This document shows, piece by piece, positions 61,641-64,000 of a DNA stretch of 64,000 nt (positions within the stretch are counted from its first letter, which is position 1; each line of letters starts with the position of its first letter). A program made the translations under genes and the position numbers. The DNA is taken from NCBI RefSeq assembly GCF_000296815.2, contig NZ_CAIT01000005.1, positions 310,001 through 374,000 on the forward strand. The letters run 5' to 3'. The DNA is from Fibrisoma limi BUZ 3. GTDB taxonomy: Bacteria > Bacteroidota > Bacteroidia > Cytophagales > Spirosomataceae. Under the pieces are notes generated by a model, which was given only the letters and a program-made list of their open reading frames with translations, was not told the origin of the DNA and did not search any database.

Positions 61641-62450
61641 ATGACCGAGATCTTCGACAACATTCGAAAGCTGTACCGGTTCTACGTACCCACTAACGAA
61701 CTGGCGGAGTACATTGAATTTTTCTCGGAGTCATCTGCTGAGGAAACGTACCGGCATGTGGCCGACAATAGATTTACGGTCAGAATGTTTCCGAGCTGGA
61801 CACCCACCTGCTACATTAATCTGGGCGAACCGTATCAAATGGTAGTTGGAACCAGTCGGTATCTGGTCCGGAAGGAGATTGACGTATTGCTGCTCCGAAA
61901 TTCAGTTGTCGAACGCTTCAACCTGCCAACCGACCACATCTTCACGATCAAGTTTTACCCCGGAGGGCTGGAAGCGGTGCTTGGTGTTAATCAGGTTCAC
62001 CTGGTCGATCAGGTTGTCCGGTTGGAGACGATACTGCCCGCTGAGCTAATCCAGCGCATTAAACGGCTAACTGCGTTTGAAGAACGAATCGAACTGCTTG
62101 AGTCATTCTTTTTAAGCCAATACCTGAGCCGGAAACGAGCGGATCATTACCAAACCATCGTGTCCAATACAATTGGTACGTTTGAAGCGAGCGGATTAGT
62201 CCTTAACCCTGGCCAACTGGCCGACCGGACATTCGTGACATCTAAAACCATCAACCGCTACTTTCACCGGGTCGTTGGTACGTCACCCAAGCAGTACTTG
62301 TCTGCCGTAAGAGTCAGGGCGGCCCTAACTGGCTACGTCGCCAATCGCAACCAATTCTCGCCCGACGACTTCGGCTACTACGACATGAGCCATTTTTATA
62401 AAGATGTCGTCAGGTTCACGGGGCAGAAATTGAGTCGGTTAAGGAAGTAG
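61641..62450 (+). CDS. AraC-family transcriptional regulator
   Basis: This 269-aa protein has a two-helix-turn-helix AraC DNA-binding domain at the C-terminus (from about 165). The first helix set is LADRTFVTSKTINRYFHRVVGTSPKQYLSAVRVRAAL and the second FGYYDMSHFYKDVVRFTGQKLSRLRK. The N-terminal ~150 residues form an AraC-binding-like beta domain of the DUF6597 type (FYVPTNELAEYIEFF, MFPSWTPTCYINLGEP). The effector is unknown. It diverges from padR of operon 3 across 234 bp that contain the upstream site. It may be autoregulated, or part of a switch with the permease operon, although the other two operons lack such a neighbour. Confidence 0.9.
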   Translation: MTEIFDNIRKLYRFYVPTNELAEYIEFFSESSAEETYRHVADNRFTVRMFPSWTPTCYINLGEPYQMVVGTSRYLVRKEIDVLLLRNSVVERFNLPTDHIFTIKFYPGGLEAVLGVNQVHLVDQVVRLETILPAELIQRIKRLTAFEERIELLESFFLSQYLSRKRADHYQTIVSNTIGTFEASGLVLNPGQLADRTFVTSKTINRYFHRVVGTSPKQYLSAVRVRAALTGYVANRNQFSPDDFGYYDMSHFYKDVVRFTGQKLSRLRK

Positions 62451-62839
62451 CGCTGGATTTATGACGTAGCGGTTAATAACCCGAAGAAAGGCCTGCTTAA
62501 GCCAGTAGCCTTAGAAGCTGTTTGAGTTAGCGAAAAACCATTTGATGGTTCGTCGAATATAGACACAAATGAAATTTCGGGCCGAAACATGTGAATAACC
62601 AGCTTATCCCCAGCCGGTTGCCTTCTACTGGTCCGCTCCTTTGAAGTCACCATATACTCCTGAGGGAACGTTTAGACTAAAAAAAGCAAGTTAATCGAGT
62701 CAATGACTAGGCTTGATATGTTTATTTGATATGTTTTTGAACAGTCACGTAAAATAGTAAGTTACTAAAACTATTTTAGTGCATAAGACGCAAGTCAATG
62801 TCTGGTCCTGATTTGTTCGATACTTAGTATCTTCCTTCG
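62451..62839. other. Intergenic region upstream of PAS sensor gene
   Basis: The 389-bp gap has an AT-rich right half. It contains a direct repeat TTGATATGTTT (62713-62723 and 62726-62736) and the inverted repeat TAAAATAGT / ACTATTTTA (62750-62758 and 62770-62778), about 60-125 bp upstream of the PAS gene. I see no coding sequence. A minus-strand frame at 62459-62653 has no recognisable content and lacks the composition of neighbouring genes. Confidence 0.45.
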
Positions 62840-64000
62840 ATGAACGGTGATGAAAAAACATCTGATTCAACAAAGAATTTATATGAACAACTTAATATCC
62901 AGTTCGCCTTACAGGTATCTGGGCTAGGCGTTTGGGAGCTCGATCCGAAAACGTACCAAGTCCGTTGGGATGACCGCTGCCGGGAGTTATTTGGACTGGT
63001 AAAGGATAACGTCCTGCCTTACCAACAGGTCATCCAACATATCCATCCGGAAGATGCAGAGCGCGTCAATCAGGCCCTGCAGCAAGTATTGACTGGCGAG
63101 TCTGACGGAATCTATGATCAAACCTACCGTACCATCGGGGCTGACGATGGCCAGTTGCGGTGGGTACGTTTCTACGGCAGAGCTTATTTTGCTCAAACTG
63201 GTGATCTGTATCGATTTGCCGGGGTGGCTCAGGATGTCACCCAGCAGGTACTGGACCAGCAACAGGAAGCGGCCACCCGCCAGCAGGCCCAGCGGCAGCA
63301 GCGGATCTACGAAGCCATTACGGCCAGTACCCCCGATCTGATATATGTCTTTGATCGTTCGTATCGGTTTACCTATGCCAATCGAGCCCTGCTGGAGATG
63401 TGGGGCAAAAGCTGGGAAGACTCGATTGGAAAAAGCTTGCTGGAAATTGGCTACGAGCCCTGGCACGCCCAGATGCACGAACGGGAAATCGACCAGGTGG
63501 TGGCTACCAAACAATCTATTCGGGGCGAGGTGTCCTTTATCCATGCCACCTTGGGCAAACGAATTTATGACTACGTATTTGCGCCTGTGCTCAATGAGCA
63601 GGGCGAGGTAGAGGCCATAGCCGGCACCACTCGCGATATTACGGACATCAGGCAAGCGCAGGATCGTTTGCAGGAACGGGAAGCCTTCCTGCAGTCTATC
63701 ATTGACTTAGCCGAGGTAGGCATCTACACGATCGATTTAAGTACGAATCAACTAATCAAGTCGCCACGGGTTGCTGGCTGGTATGGATTACCGGAAGTGA
63801 CCGATGTTGCAACATCGGTCAGTGTTATTGAGGTCAGCGATCAGGAGCGCGTTTTTCAGACGTATACGGAAGCGCTTGCATCGAATGCCAGTGGGTATTT
63901 CAACTTGGAGTATGGGGTTGTCAATGCCCTGAATGGTCAGCGACGTGTGCTACGTACATCTGGCCAAATTGTTTATAATCGGGAAGGTCAACCCGTGCGT
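62840..64000 (+). CDS. PAS-domain sensor protein, C-terminus cut by window edge
   Basis: This frame opens at the ATG at 62840 and continues beyond the right edge; 387 codons are visible. It contains three PAS domains in series. The first is about 18-135 (VSGLGVWELDPKTYQVRWDD ... YRFAGVAQDVT), the second about 157-275 (TPDLIYVFDRSYRFTYANRALLEMWG ... IAGTTRDITD) and the third starts near 290 (LAEVGIYTIDLSTNQLI). Short Gln-rich coiled-coil linkers join them. No signal peptide or membrane segment is seen, so it is cytoplasmic. Such arrays usually end in a histidine kinase or GGDEF output, which lies outside the window. The ligands of the PAS domains are unknown. Confidence 0.85.
   Translation, partial: MNGDEKTSDSTKNLYEQLNIQFALQVSGLGVWELDPKTYQVRWDDRCRELFGLVKDNVLPYQQVIQHIHPEDAERVNQALQQVLTGESDGIYDQTYRTIGADDGQLRWVRFYGRAYFAQTGDLYRFAGVAQDVTQQVLDQQQEAATRQQAQRQQRIYEAITASTPDLIYVFDRSYRFTYANRALLEMWGKSWEDSIGKSLLEIGYEPWHAQMHEREIDQVVATKQSIRGEVSFIHATLGKRIYDYVFAPVLNEQGEVEAIAGTTRDITDIRQAQDRLQEREAFLQSIIDLAEVGIYTIDLSTNQLIKSPRVAGWYGLPEVTDVATSVSVIEVSDQERVFQTYTEALASNASGYFNLEYGVVNALNGQRRVLRTSGQIVYNREGQPVR

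Noticed and set aside
62459-62653. Minus-strand frame and the sequence AGAAGCTGTTTGAG, which recalls ends of some IS elements
   Set aside because: No matching second end, no transposase remnant and no target-site duplication; the frame has no recognisable content.
62987-63655. Long minus-strand open frame opposite the PAS gene
   Set aside because: The plus strand gives clear PAS domains through the whole stretch, so the minus frame is a shadow.

Overview
The window looks like a chromosomal segment of a Cytophagales-type Bacteroidota, most like Spirosoma or a close relative. The evidence is protein-level resemblance, many lipoproteins and Sec substrates, LytTR two-component pairs, promoter motifs of the TTTG / TAnnTTTG type, and a GC content that looks moderately high by eye. 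I see no rRNA, tRNA, CRISPR array or intact insertion sequence. Both ends cut genes: a LytS-type sensor kinase at the left edge and a PAS sensor protein at the right edge.

Positions 1-31000 are mostly housekeeping and accessory metabolism. They hold a sensor kinase, a cupin, catalase-peroxidase KatG with a strong inverted repeat in its leader, a GapN-like aldehyde dehydrogenase, an orphan ABC ATPase, a MoxR ATPase, and two periplasmic PpiC-type chaperones (one with an OmpA-like domain). A short minus-strand run encodes agmatine deiminase, an APH(3')-like kinase, a small conserved protein and a lipoprotein. Then come a secreted LRR-TPR protein, a HAD phosphatase and a GAF protein diverging from a perfect 44-bp palindrome, a HEAT-repeat cytochrome c dehydrogenase, a DUF1080 protein, MnmA, a PIN toxin-antitoxin-like pair, an AEC transporter, an FAD protein, a Tat-exported SDR and a small basic protein.

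Positions 31000-62500 are dominated by eight large FtsX/MacB-type permeases (876-908 aa) with an extra cytoplasmic prefix domain. They form three minus-strand operons, each headed by a PadR-type regulator: padR + 3 permeases (42309 down to 33925), padR + 1 (49834 down to 46841), padR + 4 (61406 down to 50052). No ATPase gene lies in these operons. A secreted GH5-like glycosidase, a SnoaL-like protein, an esterase-like protein that lacks its nucleophile serine, and a LytS/LytTR pair are interspersed.

The strongest new signal is regulatory. Upstream of each of the three padR genes is a sigma-54-like -24/-12 element (YTGGCA-N6-TTG core). Farther upstream is TGTCC-N6-GGACA-N16-GGACA. The spacing from promoter element to upstream site is 63, 63 and 52 bp, so the one difference is 11 bp, about one helical turn. 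This suggests that all three permease operons form one regulon under an enhancer-binding activator. In addition, the junctions between permease genes in the four-gene operon are near-identical repeats of about 262 bp that carry a GC-rich hairpin plus the prefix-domain coding sequence. A separate 189-bp repeat does the same in the three-gene operon. The prefixes are therefore homogenised while the permease cores diverge.
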